This document shows positions 45,330 through 55,800 of a stretch of 64,000 nucleotides of DNA, piece after piece; the stretch's first letter is position 1; every line of letters starts with the position of its first letter. Location of the stretch: positions 17,318 through 81,317 of the forward strand of contig PDUC01000041.1 of the NCBI GenBank assembly GCA_002747255.1, read 5' to 3'. The notes below the pieces were generated by a model that saw only the letters and a list, made by a program, of their open reading frames with translations, was not told where the DNA came from and did no database searches. Made by a program: the position numbers and the translations under genes. The DNA comes from Acidobacteriota bacterium. Lineage in GTDB: Bacteria > Acidobacteriota > Holophagae > Acanthopleuribacterales > Acanthopleuribacteraceae.

Positions 45330-46238
45330 TTATGCGTAAGCTGGCTGGACCAAAGCTTCGCTTTGGTATCCATTTTCCGCAAAAGCTTCTGTGGTTATGC
45401 AGTAGTGGTCTTTGGCTTCAAGTAATGCCAGTAAGAAACGGGCATGGACTTCATGCCCTGCTTTGTAAGCAGAAAAGTCGCCCTCAAAACGATAACCCGA
45501 AACCGCAAGATCGCCTATGAAGTCGAGTATCTTGTGTGAGACGAATTCGTCCTTTGAGCGAAGCGAATCGTTTAAAATATCGCTTTCATCCAAAACAATG
45601 GCATTATCAATACTGCCGCCTTTAATGAGACCCATTTTTTGCAGTGCATCGACATCTTTTAAAAATCCAAATGTACGCGCAAATGAAATGCTTTCAACAT
45701 GAGACTTGGCATTGATTTTTGCCGTTTTATTTTGAGTTCCGATAAGTGGATGTGGAAAGGATATGTGGTATGAGACAGTGAAATCTTTGGACGGTTTAAC
45801 CGATACCTTTTTTCCCTGCAATTCAAAGTGGAAGGGTTTCGTAATTTTGAGAATTTTGCGTGGAACTTTTTGTTGTTTAATTCCCGCTTGTTCAATCAGT
45901 TCAATGAAAGGTCCCGCGCTTCCATCCATAATGGGAACTTCAGGGCCATCGAGAATAACGGTTACGTTGTCAATACCTTTGCTGTAGAGGGCGGATAACA
46001 GATGTTCTGTGGTTTGTACAATGGCTTCGCCGGAGCGAAGTGTGGTGGCCAGCTGCAGTCGATTCATATCAATGGATTGTGTGTTGACTGGAATGATTTC
46101 ACCGTTGAGATCTTTTCTAACAAACACAATCCCTTTACCGGGAGCAGAAGGCTGCAAGATCATTTCGATGGGGGTGCCCGAATGCAAACCTATTCCAATC
46201 GTGCTTATTTCTTCTGCTAATGTCTGTTGTAAGTTCAT
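45330..46238 (-). CDS. lpxC: UDP-3-O-acyl-N-acetylglucosamine deacetylase
   Basis: LpxC catalyses the first committed step of lipid A synthesis, so the cell makes lipopolysaccharide. Zinc-site residues are visible: H79 in VQTTEHLLSAL, and SHKILDFIGD with the second His and the Asp ligand. IDNAIVLDE is typical of the family. I start at 46238 (302 residues), where GGAGG stands 7 bases before the ATG; an in-frame ATG ten codons upstream lacks such a site. It is transcribed alone and ends at a strong terminator. Confidence 0.95.
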   Translation of the reverse strand: MNLQQTLAEEISTIGIGLHSGTPIEMILQPSAPGKGIVFVRKDLNGEIIPVNTQSIDMNRLQLATTLRSGEAIVQTTEHLLSALYSKGIDNVTVILDGPEVPIMDGSAGPFIELIEQAGIKQQKVPRKILKITKPFHFELQGKKVSVKPSKDFTVSYHISFPHPLIGTQNKTAKINAKSHVESISFARTFGFLKDVDALQKMGLIKGGSIDNAIVLDESDILNDSLRSKDEFVSHKILDFIGDLAVSGYRFEGDFSAYKAGHEVHARFLLALLEAKDHYCITTEAFAENGYQSEALVQPAYA

Positions 46239-46655
46239 ACAGGCCTCCACTTCCCTGATTGACAGCAATTGTCAGGCCATTCTCTGTAAATCATTGACTT
46301 TCTTAGCGTATAGAACGATTCCTTGTATGGCAATCTGATTTGATATTGATGGTCAGTTAATGCATGACACAGATGGTTTTAAATAAAAAACCGGCAGAGA
46401 AAGGTTAGCCTAACTAACACAAATAAAACATGATATTCAACTACAGCAATTCTGTTGAAGACGCTATTCTGTGTTACTTTTCAGATCTGTCTCAATGAAA
46501 ATGCAGCCCTTTAAAGTTCCAGCTCTTTCTTCTGTCTCAACAACACTCTAGCTGCAGTCAGTCGTTCAACAGCCCCTGCTGTTTGCGGTTTGTTGCAAAA
46601 ACAACACAATGACTCCCGAGAATGTGTTGTTTTTACCATGACCGTCAACAAATAA
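46239..46655. other. Intergenic region between rsgA and lpxC (417 bases)
   Basis: It contains the rsgA transcript-end hairpin at 46597-46634 and, next to lpxC, its presumed promoter region. A small palindrome, GTTAG-C-CTAAC, lies near 46404-46414. No coding frame or RNA gene was recognised in the rest. Confidence 0.4.
46597..46634 (-). terminator. Hairpin terminator after rsgA
   Basis: AAAAACAACACA (46597-46608) and TGTGTTGTTTTT (46623-46634) pair fully over 12 bases around a 14-base loop. On the minus strand the stem ends in five T residues, 22 bases after the rsgA stop. The symmetry would also let it work in the other direction. Confidence 0.7.
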
Positions 46656-47591
46656 CTAGAGACCCGCTGGTCTGGCGTTTTCTATTTCACGAATTTCATT
46701 TACAAGAGCCAGGTAAGATAAGTACCTGGTTTGGTGAATGTCTTTACCGACGGCCGCTCTAACACCGCATTTTGGTTCGTTGATGTGAAGACAGTTCGAG
46801 AACTGGCAATTCGACTGGTGGGATAGAAACTCTCTAAAGCCAAACCGGATATCATCTAAATGTTCAGGAGGAGGAATAAACTCTCTAATACCTGGAGAAT
46901 CCGCTATGTAACCACCTTCCACGGTGGGGATAAGAATGGAGTTGGATGTGGTGTGTTTTCCTAAACCGCTTTTTTCACTGACTTCCTGTACAGCAAGAGA
47001 GACTTGAGGACAAACGGCATTAATTAAGCTGGACTTTCCGACTCCCGACGCTCCTGTTAGAAGTGAGATGCCTTTTCGTGAAATCTTTTGAAAATCATCA
47101 AGGCCTTTTTGAAACTTGGCTGACACTCCATATAACTGGTAGCCTAGGTTTCGATAGTAAATGACGAGTTCATCTAACTCCCATTGGGGATCGAGGTCGA
47201 TTTTATTCATTATCAAAATAGGCTGGATCTGGTGTAGTTCGCAGTAAACCAGGTACCGGTCGATCATGCCCCACTGAATGCCTGGCCTTGTCAAGGCCGA
47301 CACGATAAAGACGCGATCGAGATTGGATGCCATAATTTGGGTGCGTCCCAGGCGGCTGTTGGTAACCCGGGCAAATTGATTTTTACGGCCGTGTATCTTG
47401 ATAATGAGTCCCTGTATACCCCGGCCTTTCTGTTTGCGCTTAACAAGCTCGACCTGATCACCGATAACCGGTAAGCGATAGTCCAAATTGGAATTCCTGC
47501 GTATATCGCCTTTGGGCTGGCAAAGCAGAATGTGACCGTCGACACCCACACGGTACATGCGATTGTGGGTTTCGAGAACCAGGCCTCTCAT
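46656..47591 (-). CDS. rsgA: Ribosome small subunit-dependent GTPase A
   Basis: RsgA is a circularly permuted GTPase that helps mature the 30S subunit. The permuted order is visible: NKIDL (G4) comes before GASGVGKSSLINAV (G1) and DSPGIREF (G3). The N-terminal part is an OB fold (HILLCQPKGDIRRN to GDQVELVKRKQK). The C-terminal zinc finger is SNCQFSNCLHINEPKCGVRAAV. At 311 residues it is full length. It lies 89 bases after the thiolase gene on the same strand and ends in a hairpin terminator. Confidence 0.94.
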   Translation of the reverse strand: MRGLVLETHNRMYRVGVDGHILLCQPKGDIRRNSNLDYRLPVIGDQVELVKRKQKGRGIQGLIIKIHGRKNQFARVTNSRLGRTQIMASNLDRVFIVSALTRPGIQWGMIDRYLVYCELHQIQPILIMNKIDLDPQWELDELVIYYRNLGYQLYGVSAKFQKGLDDFQKISRKGISLLTGASGVGKSSLINAVCPQVSLAVQEVSEKSGLGKHTTSNSILIPTVEGGYIADSPGIREFIPPPEHLDDIRFGFREFLSHQSNCQFSNCLHINEPKCGVRAAVGKDIHQTRYLSYLALVNEIREIENARPAGL

Positions 47592-47680
47592 GGCGTTTCA
47601 GTCCTGCGTGACAGAGATCTCAACACCTTCAAAAAAGACCCGGCTATCAGAATCTTCAACAATGCGCGCATGGTGGTTTG

Positions 47681-48865
47681 CTATAAAAGCTCAATACCCA
47701 TGGCCAGGCCGTTGCCGCCACCCATACAGAGAGCTGCGACACCTCTTTTGAGGCTTCTCTGTTTGAGCGCGTAAATTAGAGTAACGAGAATTCTGGCCCC
47801 TGAAGCCCCAATGGGGTGGCCAAGCGCTACAGCACCACCATTGACATTGATTTTTGAGGAATCGATTTTCAGCTCACTTGTAACAGCACATGCTTGGACA
47901 GAAAAAGCTTCATTCAGCTCAAAAAGATCCACATTTTCAGGGTTCCAGCCCGTTTTTTCAAAGAGTTTCCTTGTTGCAGGCACGGGCGTCATCATGACCC
48001 ATTCGGGCTCCAGCCCGCCGATGGCATAATCGACGACTTTTGCCAGGGGTTTCAAGCCAAGTTCACTGGCTTTTTCCGAACTCATGACTACCAGAGCCGC
48101 AGCCCCGTCGTTAACACTGGGAGCGTTACCCGCCGTTACGGTTCCGCCTTTCTTAAAAGCGGGCCGCAATTTGGAGAGCGATTCCGAACTGGTTCCTTTC
48201 CTGGGTCCTTCATCGATGGCAACCACCATAGGGTCTCCCTTTCGCTGAGGAACTTCCACCTGCACGATTTCCTCGTCAAAACGGCCACTTTCTATGGCGT
48301 CAAGTGCCTTGCGGTGTGACTCAGCGGCATAAGCATCCTGCGTCGCTCTGTCGATTCCGTATTTCTCTGCCACCATTTCTGCTGTACTTCCCATGTGAAA
48401 GTCGTTGTAAATATCCCAAAGGCCATCGTTAACCATGGAATCCACCACCTGTTGATGACCCATTCTGTAACCTTGCCGAGCTTTGGGCATGAGGTAGGGT
48501 GCCTGACTCATGGATTCTATGCCGCCGACCAAATAGGCATCGCCATCACCGGCTTTAATAGCCTGAGCTGCCAGCATAACCGCTTTGAGCCCCGATCCAC
48601 AGACTTTGTTAATGGTAAACGCGCCCGCACTCACTGGAACACCTGCGTGAATAGAAACCTGACGTGCCGGGTTTTGTCCCTGACCGGCTGGTAAAACACA
48701 GCCCATAATGGTTTCATCAATTTCCTTCTCGGGTGAGCCCGCTCGTTTCAAGGCTTCTTTGGCGGCAATGGTTCCCAGCTTGACGGCTGACAAAGGCGAC
48801 AAACCACCCTGAAATTTACCGATAGGGGTTCGGACGGCACTTACGATGACTGCTTCTCTTGACAT
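47681..48865 (-). CDS. Acetyl-CoA C-acetyltransferase (thiolase)
   Basis: A 394-residue thiolase of the AtoB/PhaA biosynthetic type, condensing two acetyl-CoA or splitting acetoacetyl-CoA. The nucleophilic Cys is in [12 protein letters not shown]. The active-site NEAF is in [10 protein letters not shown], the His in [17 protein letters not shown], and the second Cys in [15 protein letters not shown] precedes the ATG. It lies 18 bases after serS and is probably cotranscribed with it, though the functions are unrelated. It may feed the same acyl-CoA metabolism as mutAB. Confidence 0.92.
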   Translation of the reverse strand: MSREAVIVSAVRTPIGKFQGGLSPLSAVKLGTIAAKEALKRAGSPEKEIDETIMGCVLPAGQGQNPARQVSIHAGVPVSAGAFTINKVCGSGLKAVMLAAQAIKAGDGDAYLVGGIESMSQAPYLMPKARQGYRMGHQQVVDSMVNDGLWDIYNDFHMGSTAEMVAEKYGIDRATQDAYAAESHRKALDAIESGRFDEEIVQVEVPQRKGDPMVVAIDEGPRKGTSSESLSKLRPAFKKGGTVTAGNAPSVNDGAAALVVMSSEKASELGLKPLAKVVDYAIGGLEPEWVMMTPVPATRKLFEKTGWNPENVDLFELNEAFSVQACAVTSELKIDSSKINVNGGAVALGHPIGASGARILVTLIYALKQRSLKRGVAALCMGGGNGLAMGIELL

Positions 48866-48883
48866 AGATTCTCCTTGTTTTAT

Positions 48884-50158
48884 CTAGATAATTTGTTTTC
48901 CGATGGTTTGAACGCCTCCCATATAGGGAATCAAGGCGTCTGGAATGGAAATCGTTCCATCTTCCTGTTGATAGTTCTCTAAAATGGCGACCAGTGTTCT
49001 GCCGACAGCCAGACCGCTTCCGTTCAGTGTGTGTACAAATTGGTTCCTGCCATCTTCCTTGAAGCGGATCTTGGCTCGACGAGCTTGAAAGTCAGTGAAA
49101 AGAGAGCAGCTTGAAATCTCTCTGTAACGATCCTGACCAGGCAGCCAAACTTCAATATCGTAGCACTTGGCCGCTGAAAAGCTGAGATCGGCAGAGCAGA
49201 GCTGAACGACGCGATAGGGCAATTGCAACCTGCGCAGAATTTCTTCGGCATCTTTTAGCAGCTTTTCAAGCTCTTCTTCTCCGGTCGAAGGGTGCACAAA
49301 CTTCACCAGCTCGACCTTGTTGAACTGGTGCTGGCGAATGAGACCTCTGGTATCTTTTCCATGAGAGCCGGCTTCTGAACGGAAACACGGGGTGAATGCC
49401 TGATAATAGATGGGCAGCTGCTCTTTTTGCAGTATTTCCCCTCGGTGGATGTTTGTTACGGGCACTTCGGCAGTGGGAATGAGGTAGTAGTCCGTGTCTT
49501 GTAACTGAAAAACATCTTCCTTCATCTTGGGGAACTGGCCTGTTCCGTACATGCTGTCCCCATTGACAATAAAGGGAGGAAGTACCTCAAAGTAACCCTG
49601 TTCAACATGTACATCAATCATAAAATTAACCAACGCGCGTTCCAGTTGCGCGCCCTGGCCTCTGAGCAGGGCAAATCGGGCACCAGTCAGTTTGGTGGCG
49701 GTTTCCATGTCCAGAATGCCCAATCGGGACCCCAGTTCAACGTGGTCCTTGACATCGAAAGCATAGGTTCCCGGCTGTCCCCACTCTGAAACCTTCACAT
49801 TGTCATCTTCAGATGAGCCCAAGGGAACCGTGGGGTGCAGCATATTGGGTATGCGGTTGACCAGATCCGCGAGTGCTTCTACCGTTTCCTTCTGTGCTTG
49901 ATCTAAAACTTTTATTTCAGAGCCAATATCTTGAACCCGCTGTTTAATATGATCCACATTCTCACCTTTTTTAATGAGAGCGCCAATACTCTTGGAGGTC
50001 GTTTTGCGTTCATTTTTTAATTCATCGGACTTTTGAATCAGCGTTCGACGTTTCTTGTCGAGTTCCGTAAAGTCTGACAGATCCAGATTATTGGAGCGCG
50101 CCTCGAGCATGTCCTTGACGCTATCGAGATTGTCTCGTAAATATTTAATATCAAGCAT
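48884..50158 (-). CDS. serS: Seryl-tRNA synthetase
   Basis: Class II synthetase charging tRNA-Ser and the selenocysteine tRNA, 424 residues as usual. The N-terminal 110 residues form the long antiparallel coiled coil that holds the tRNA variable arm. Motif 2 is [20 protein letters not shown] and motif 3 is [19 protein letters not shown]. It leads a minus-strand group serS-thiolase-rsgA. Confidence 0.96.
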   Translation of the reverse strand: MLDIKYLRDNLDSVKDMLEARSNNLDLSDFTELDKKRRTLIQKSDELKNERKTTSKSIGALIKKGENVDHIKQRVQDIGSEIKVLDQAQKETVEALADLVNRIPNMLHPTVPLGSSEDDNVKVSEWGQPGTYAFDVKDHVELGSRLGILDMETATKLTGARFALLRGQGAQLERALVNFMIDVHVEQGYFEVLPPFIVNGDSMYGTGQFPKMKEDVFQLQDTDYYLIPTAEVPVTNIHRGEILQKEQLPIYYQAFTPCFRSEAGSHGKDTRGLIRQHQFNKVELVKFVHPSTGEEELEKLLKDAEEILRRLQLPYRVVQLCSADLSFSAAKCYDIEVWLPGQDRYREISSCSLFTDFQARRAKIRFKEDGRNQFVHTLNGSGLAVGRTLVAILENYQQEDGTISIPDALIPYMGGVQTIGKQII

Positions 50159-50330
50159 TTATTATATCTCCGTTACGGAAGCGCAAAGTTATCTTTCATC
50201 CAAATCCGGGCAAGCCGTGCTTCCATGGCCAAAATATACCAAAACCAACGTGTTTTTTCAGTTTAAAGTTTGTGTTTCCACTCACTTCAAAGTTATTGAT
50301 ACGCCTGTACATCCCTGTTGATGTTACAGC

Positions 50331-51011
50331 TCATCCCGATTCAGCCAGTGACATGAAACCCAGAACCCCAATAGCCAGCAGGATGAGAACAACAGCAGTA
50401 AGCAAAAGTAAAACACCCACAGGAATGAGAACAACAGCCCATGCCTTGCCCTCTGTCAACCCATGAAGCCGGACGATCATCTTTTGATAAACAAAAATAA
50501 GATAGAACGAAAGAAAAAAGGAAACAACAGGCCCAATAAGGGGAGTCACATTGACCCAGTGCACAATGGAAAGTAAGCCGATGGTGTTGTAGTGCTGAAA
50601 AACACTGGCCTTGCCGCCAAAGACAGGGTTAGCCAGTACCCAAAAAATGAGGATAAACAACGAACCAACAATAACACTGAATATGGGGTTAAAAATAAGG
50701 CCAGGAATATTGAAAGTGCCTATTGCACTGGCAATTCCGGAAATTGCCAGGATGACGATCACCCAAATGGGCATCTTGGGGTCATTGGCTGCTTTCTCCA
50801 GGTTTCGGAAGTCCATCTTGAGAAACTCAATACCTAAACTTAAAGCGTCAAAAAACTGCTGTGCTTCTGACGAATTCGATGAACTGGCAACAGGAGACTG
50901 CGGGATGTTTGGTTCCGGTTTGGGTGTTTCTGTCGTGGGACTCTTGGATGCAGGTGGCTCAGGCTCCGGTTTCTTTGGAATGGGTGGGATTCCGTTTTTT
51001 TCTTCAGTCAT
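50331..51011 (-). CDS. Yip1-family membrane protein with Pro-rich N-terminus
   Basis: A 226-residue membrane protein. Residues 1-50 are a disordered Pro/Ser/Glu-rich segment (PKPEPNIPQSPVASSS). Five hydrophobic helices follow from about residue 80 (IWVIVILAISGIASAIG onward). The spacing and segments such as ASVFQHYNTIGLLSIVHWVNVTPLIG fit the Yip1 domain of bacteria. The function of bacterial Yip1 proteins is not established; roles in membrane organisation have been suggested. It stands alone upstream of serS on the same strand. Confidence 0.65.
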   Translation of the reverse strand: MTEEKNGIPPIPKKPEPEPPASKSPTTETPKPEPNIPQSPVASSSNSSEAQQFFDALSLGIEFLKMDFRNLEKAANDPKMPIWVIVILAISGIASAIGTFNIPGLIFNPIFSVIVGSLFILIFWVLANPVFGGKASVFQHYNTIGLLSIVHWVNVTPLIGPVVSFFLSFYLIFVYQKMIVRLHGLTEGKAWAVVLIPVGVLLLLTAVVLILLAIGVLGFMSLAESG

Positions 51012-51427
51012 GTTTTCTCCTTTTGTCTTCTCTATCTGGTGTAACCCCTTGAAACAGTTTCTTGTTCAAAGTGTTTTCAATTTAGGCAGTATAACACTAT
51101 GTTGACTCAATCGTTGTGTATTTCAATAGAAGAGATGGAATAGCCCGGCTTATACAGAAAAACCTCTACTCCAAAACCAATTGTTTTCTCTGTATCGACA
51201 ACGCCTCCCGGCGTCGCACCTCCAATCAGAAAGGACTGTCCTTATCTTGAGACAGGGTATCTATCAAACAATGACACCCAGAGAGTCCTAAAAAAAATGC
51301 GGAAAGCTAAAACGCATGATCATTTTACAACGGGATCGTTGTTTGCCATCTGTATTGACTTGTGCCCGGAAGGTTATATTGCTAAACTTCATTCACGTGC
51401 AAGACTTATAAGAAAAGGATGAGAAGT
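51012..51427. other. Divergent intergenic region (416 bases)
   Basis: It lies between the Yip1 gene and the thiamine-binding-like gene. It contains a TATACT -10-like element for the minus strand near 51095, a palindrome ACAACG-GGAT-CGTTGT (51327-51342), and TTGACT (51355-51360), a possible -35 for the plus-strand gene without a clear -10. No RNA gene or coding frame was recognised. Confidence 0.35.
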
Positions 51428-51730
51428 ATGAAAGTCATCATGGATTTGTGTTTAGTTCCCATTGGAATCGGTGTTTCTGTCAGCAAATACATTTCAGCCT
51501 GTGAAGAAATTCTCCAGAAAGCCGGTCTCAAGACCCAGCTGCATGCCTATGGCACCAATATCGAAGGGGATTGGGATGTTGCCATGGCCGCCGTCAAGGA
51601 ATGCCATCAGAAAATTCACGACATGGGAGCACCACGAATCACATCCACCCTGCGGTTCGGTACAAGAATCGATCGGGATCAAACAATGGAAGATAAAATT
51701 CAAAGTGTTGTCTCCAAAACGTCTCGTTAA
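51428..51730 (+). CDS. MTH1187/YkoF-like thiamine-binding protein
   Basis: A 100-residue cytoplasmic protein of the MTH1187 (DUF77) family, a ferredoxin-like fold that binds thiamine or similar ligands and usually forms tetramers. Family features are MDLCLVPIGIGVSVSKYISACE, LKTQLHAYGTNIEGDWD and SSTLRFGTRID-like RITSTLRFGTRIDRDQTMEDK. I start at 51428, with AGGA eight bases upstream; the ATG at 51419 has its purine stretch too close. No thiamine gene is adjacent. Confidence 0.75.
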   Translation: MKVIMDLCLVPIGIGVSVSKYISACEEILQKAGLKTQLHAYGTNIEGDWDVAMAAVKECHQKIHDMGAPRITSTLRFGTRIDRDQTMEDKIQSVVSKTSR

Positions 51731-51876
51731 ACTCAAAACGCTTTGCTCAACATAAGCGATTCCGACAGAAATGCAAATTGCTGTGTTTTGCCAAAATCAC
51801 ACAAACCAATGTGTTTCATTTTTTTTGATAAAGGGTCAGCAGGGTTTCAGTTGGGTTGTCATGGGGGCACTGTATT

Positions 51877-52578
51877 TTACGGGTTGAATTCACTGAACAT
51901 CGCTAACAAATCAGGATGTAAGTCCAGAACAGGATCACTTGAGGGGTTGTCTGACTCTTGCTCTGGATTATCTGTACTTTCGGCTTCTTCTTTTAACTGC
52001 ACAAACGAGAGTTCAGGCATTAACTGGACATATACATTGTAATTGTCCTGAAGTGTGACGAGGTCGCCTTTTAGGGGAATCGCCTTGTCTTTATTTCGAC
52101 TGCTGTAGAGCATGTACTTTGTTGAGAGTTCGACCATTTTGACTTCGTGCTCTTCCGCAAGATCCAAGGCCCATTTTGTCAGCCGAGAAAAAGCGGTGTA
52201 AAGAGACTGATTGATGGAAGTTGCTGAGCCTTTAATTCGAAAGACAAGCCAGGGCATGAGTTCAGGTCCGAACTGTTTTGAGAATTTATTCAAAACCTTG
52301 TTACTAGAGTAGTCAGGGTGCTCCCAGACCTGTTCTCCGGTAAACAGGCCCTCAGGGGTGTGCATCACAGGTGCAGCCTGTGGTTTTCGAACACAAAAAT
52401 CTTCATGAAACACAATTCCTCTGGGGTGATCTTTCAAGTAATCTGAATAGTAAATTCTCGGATTCATGTGAAATGCATTAACCATCAATTTTTCTACGAC
52501 ATACCCGTTCTCAAAACGCACAAGAAACGGCTTGTGCCTGCTTGCAACCTGGGTCCGCACTTCATGAATTGTTGCCAT
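51877..52578 (-). CDS. Protein of unknown function
   Basis: Unrecognised 233-residue protein with no signal peptide or membrane helix. The first 60 residues look like a small beta domain (KPFLVRFENGYVVEKLMVNAFHM). A mixed alpha/beta region follows, and an acidic low-complexity tail (ESTDNPEQESDNPSSDPVLD) ends with hydrophobic residues. The continuous frame, normal codon use and position between well-defined genes support a real gene. It is convergent with the thiamine-binding-like gene and divergent from the kinase-ATPase gene. Confidence 0.5.
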   Translation of the reverse strand: MATIHEVRTQVASRHKPFLVRFENGYVVEKLMVNAFHMNPRIYYSDYLKDHPRGIVFHEDFCVRKPQAAPVMHTPEGLFTGEQVWEHPDYSSNKVLNKFSKQFGPELMPWLVFRIKGSATSINQSLYTAFSRLTKWALDLAEEHEVKMVELSTKYMLYSSRNKDKAIPLKGDLVTLQDNYNVYVQLMPELSFVQLKEEAESTDNPEQESDNPSSDPVLDLHPDLLAMFSEFNP

Positions 52579-52887
52579 ATAAACTATAACTCACTCAATG
52601 TATTTTACTTCTAGACGGGATCAGGCTCATGAACAAAGCAAAGGTTTCACCAACCCCGGCATACATGCCGCGCGTTTCAGTCTGCTTAGATTGGACCTCA
52701 ACCCCGAGTCCAATGGCCTCGGTCTTATTATCGTACAAAAGCTAAACAACATGAACAGAAGATCATAGACCTTTTAAAAACCTTTACTTTGTGCGTTGGA
52801 AGCGTATAGTTACAACTCCGGCTGAGATTAATTAAGGACTTTTAATCACGCCTCAGCTAAAATAAGAGCGTTGCCCGGAATCCTTTT
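52579..52887. other. Divergent intergenic region (309 bases)
   Basis: It holds the promoter of the kinase-ATPase gene (52783-52810) and an approximately 75-base leader. No RNA gene or further coding frame was recognised. Confidence 0.4.
52783..52810 (+). promoter_or_regulatory. Sigma-70-type promoter of the kinase-ATPase gene
   Basis: TTTACT (52783-52788) and TATAGT (52805-52810), 16 bases apart, match the consensus at 4/6 and 5/6 positions. Transcription would start near 52817. Confidence 0.45.
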
Positions 52888-55800
52888 ATGAAGCATCACC
52901 CTGAATCTATACCTGATCGAATTCACAAATACCAGATAATTGAAGTCCTTGGAAAGGGTGGTAACGGCATCGTCTATCGAGCAGAGCACCCTGAAACAGG
53001 TCAGGCCATCGCGTTGAAAACGCTGAGTAATCTCACTGATATAACACTCAACCGATTCAAGAAAGAGTTCTTTGCCCTGAAAAGAATGAACCACGATTTG
53101 ATCGTCAAGGTATATGAGTCGCACTTTGACCATTCTCCCCCATTTTTTACCATGGAATGGATCAAAGGCAAAACACTGGGACGCGTCATTGAAGACATGA
53201 AAAAAAACCCTCTTATTTTTTCTCCCGTGGACCGAGAGACCTTTGCGCTGGAACTCTGTCGCCAGCTATGTGATGTACTCATCCATATCCACAGCTTTGA
53301 TGAGATCCATCGTGACCTCAAGCCTGAAAACATTTTCATTTCCCCAACAGGAAAAAACCTGATTGAAGATTTCAAAATTAAGATGTTGGATTTTGGTCTT
53401 TTAAAGCACATGAATGCTCAGCAGGGTGTGGATACCCAGCAAGGAATGGTTGTGGGAACCGTTCAGTTCCTCAGTCCGGAACAGGCAAAAGGCACCCATC
53501 TCGATGCGCGCTCTGATCTGTTCAGCGTAGGAGTTATACTCTACAACATTTTAGCTCTTGACTTGCCCTTTCATGCTAAAGACCTGGTTTCTTACCTTTT
53601 CCAAATTGTCTTTGAAGAGCCTGTCCCTATTAGAGAGAAAGTAGAGGATATCTCCACGAAAATGGAAGCATTGATTACACGGCTCCTGAACAAAAACCCC
53701 GCCAAACGATTTCCCTCAGCTAAAAGCCTCGCAAGTGCTCTGCGAACACCACAACAACCCAAGAGGGTTGTGGATATTCAGGCCGAAGACTTTTCTCTGA
53801 ACCCCTTTGAAGGGTTTGGTGACCCGCTGCTTCCTCCTTGCCTGGTTGGTCGAGATCATGACTTGGAAAAAATGAAAACAGTGGTTCACAGTCTTTCCAT
53901 GAAAGCTCCAACAATCCTTACCATCCAGGCTGAAATGGGCCTGGGCAAATCATTTCTTCTCAATGAATGGTTATCAAAGCTCAGCTTTGAAAGGAAAACT
54001 ATCTTTAAAATGACATTCTCCAGCCAATACACACCTACTCAGGACCCCATTGGCATGCTGATGGACAACCTTATCAGGCAAATGAACCAAAGTGAAATTC
54101 AAACGATCTTTAAGGACATCTACCCTTTCCTCTCAAGTGTTTCGCGCTACCTTGGCCGCTTTTTTGACATGCAAAGCGTGGGCAGCCTGGAACACCTCTC
54201 ATCGGGTCGAAAACTGCAATTACTGGCAAATAATTTCATTAAACTCATCCGCAAACTTTCAGAAAAGGGCCCTGTTATCATGGTTCTTGAAAATGTCCAC
54301 CTCGCTCCAGAGAGGTTTTATGGCTGGCTGACTCTTTTCATAGAACAGATGAACGCACCCCAATTCCTGGCGGTTCTAACCACCAGAGAGCACCACGACA
54401 ATTGTGCCCTTATCAATTTCCTCGACCGAGTTAAAGACCGGGAGCCAACCCATCACATTCATTTGAAACCTCTTGGCCGCAAACTCATTAAAGCCCTGTT
54501 GCAATCGATGATTCCAGTCAACAGTGACATCCCGTTTACCAAAGAGCTGGAAAACTTCATAGCCACAAACTGCAACGGTAATCCACTCTTTTCCATTCAG
54601 CTATTTACTCAGCTTTATGAAGAGAGCAACCTTCATATCCAAAATGGGAAACTGGGTATTAAACAAGCAGCAGAAATCAAGGTACCTCACACCATTCATC
54701 AGGCTCTCTTACTAAAGATAAAAAAGATGCCTGACAACGCCCTGCTATTTGTTGAATCTGCATGTATCTTTGGCAATGAATTTGAGCTGCCCTGGCTTCA
54801 GGAGCTTTTGCATTGGGATGAGGAGAGCTTTTATTCCACACTGATGGCACTGGTGAAAACGGATGTTTTCAGGGAAGAGGAGGAGCCTGTTCACAAGGTC
54901 TATTTCCAAAATGGCGATTTACGACAGCACATATACAACAGTCTGAACGATCAACGAAAAACAGACCTCCACAGAAAAGCAGCCAAAGCCATCGAACTGA
55001 TATACAACACACAAAAAGAAGGTCAAGCTGCTTTCAATTTTGACAGGATGAGTCTTTTCCTGGAACAACTCTCTCACCACTTTTCCAGATGCCGCAGCTT
55101 TGTTCAAGCCACAAAATACGCCTACTTCTCCGGTAATCTTGCCCTTGAACAGAAAAACACAGCTAAAGCCATCTCTCTTTACAAAGAATGTCTGGGTTTT
55201 ATGAGCCTGTCGAAAAGTAAAAATACGCTCAATCTGGTCAATTTAAAGCTCGGTGAAGTGTTACTGGCCGACCATCAGTTCGATGAAGCTATATCCTATT
55301 TTGAGAACACACTGAACTCAGGAAAAAAGACGCGAATTGAGGCGTTGAGAATCTACAAAGGGTTGACTTCAGCCCATCGTAAAAAGGGAAATTACGCCAC
55401 CGCTCTGGAGGTCAACAAAAAGCTTCTTGAACTCAGCCAGAAATGCTCTGCACGCGTAAAAGCTGATTCGGAAATTGAAAAAGGTATTCTCCTATGGGAG
55501 GCCTTTGCTGATGCTTATGCTTTTCAAGGTGCTGTTTTCAAGGCCCTTAACTATGTACCCCACCTTGCAAATTATCAGTACTACTCCGTTCTGTCCTCCT
55601 TCCTGGCCAATAACTTGAAACAAACCATCCTCTACATAAAGCAATACAAAAAAGAAGAAATCTCACCCATTCCTTTTTTAATCATCCTTGCTTTTTTAAA
55701 TTACATGAGTGGTCAGTTTCACAAGGGCTTGTCTTATCTGGACTCCACAAAGAAAGGAGAATCCCGGTTTCGAGTTTCACCCAATGTCATGATCATGAAA

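Noticed and set aside
51799-51828. Terminator after the thiamine-binding-like gene
   Set aside because: ACACA/TGTGT is only a 5-bp stem before a long T-run with an interrupting TTCA; too weak to list as a feature.
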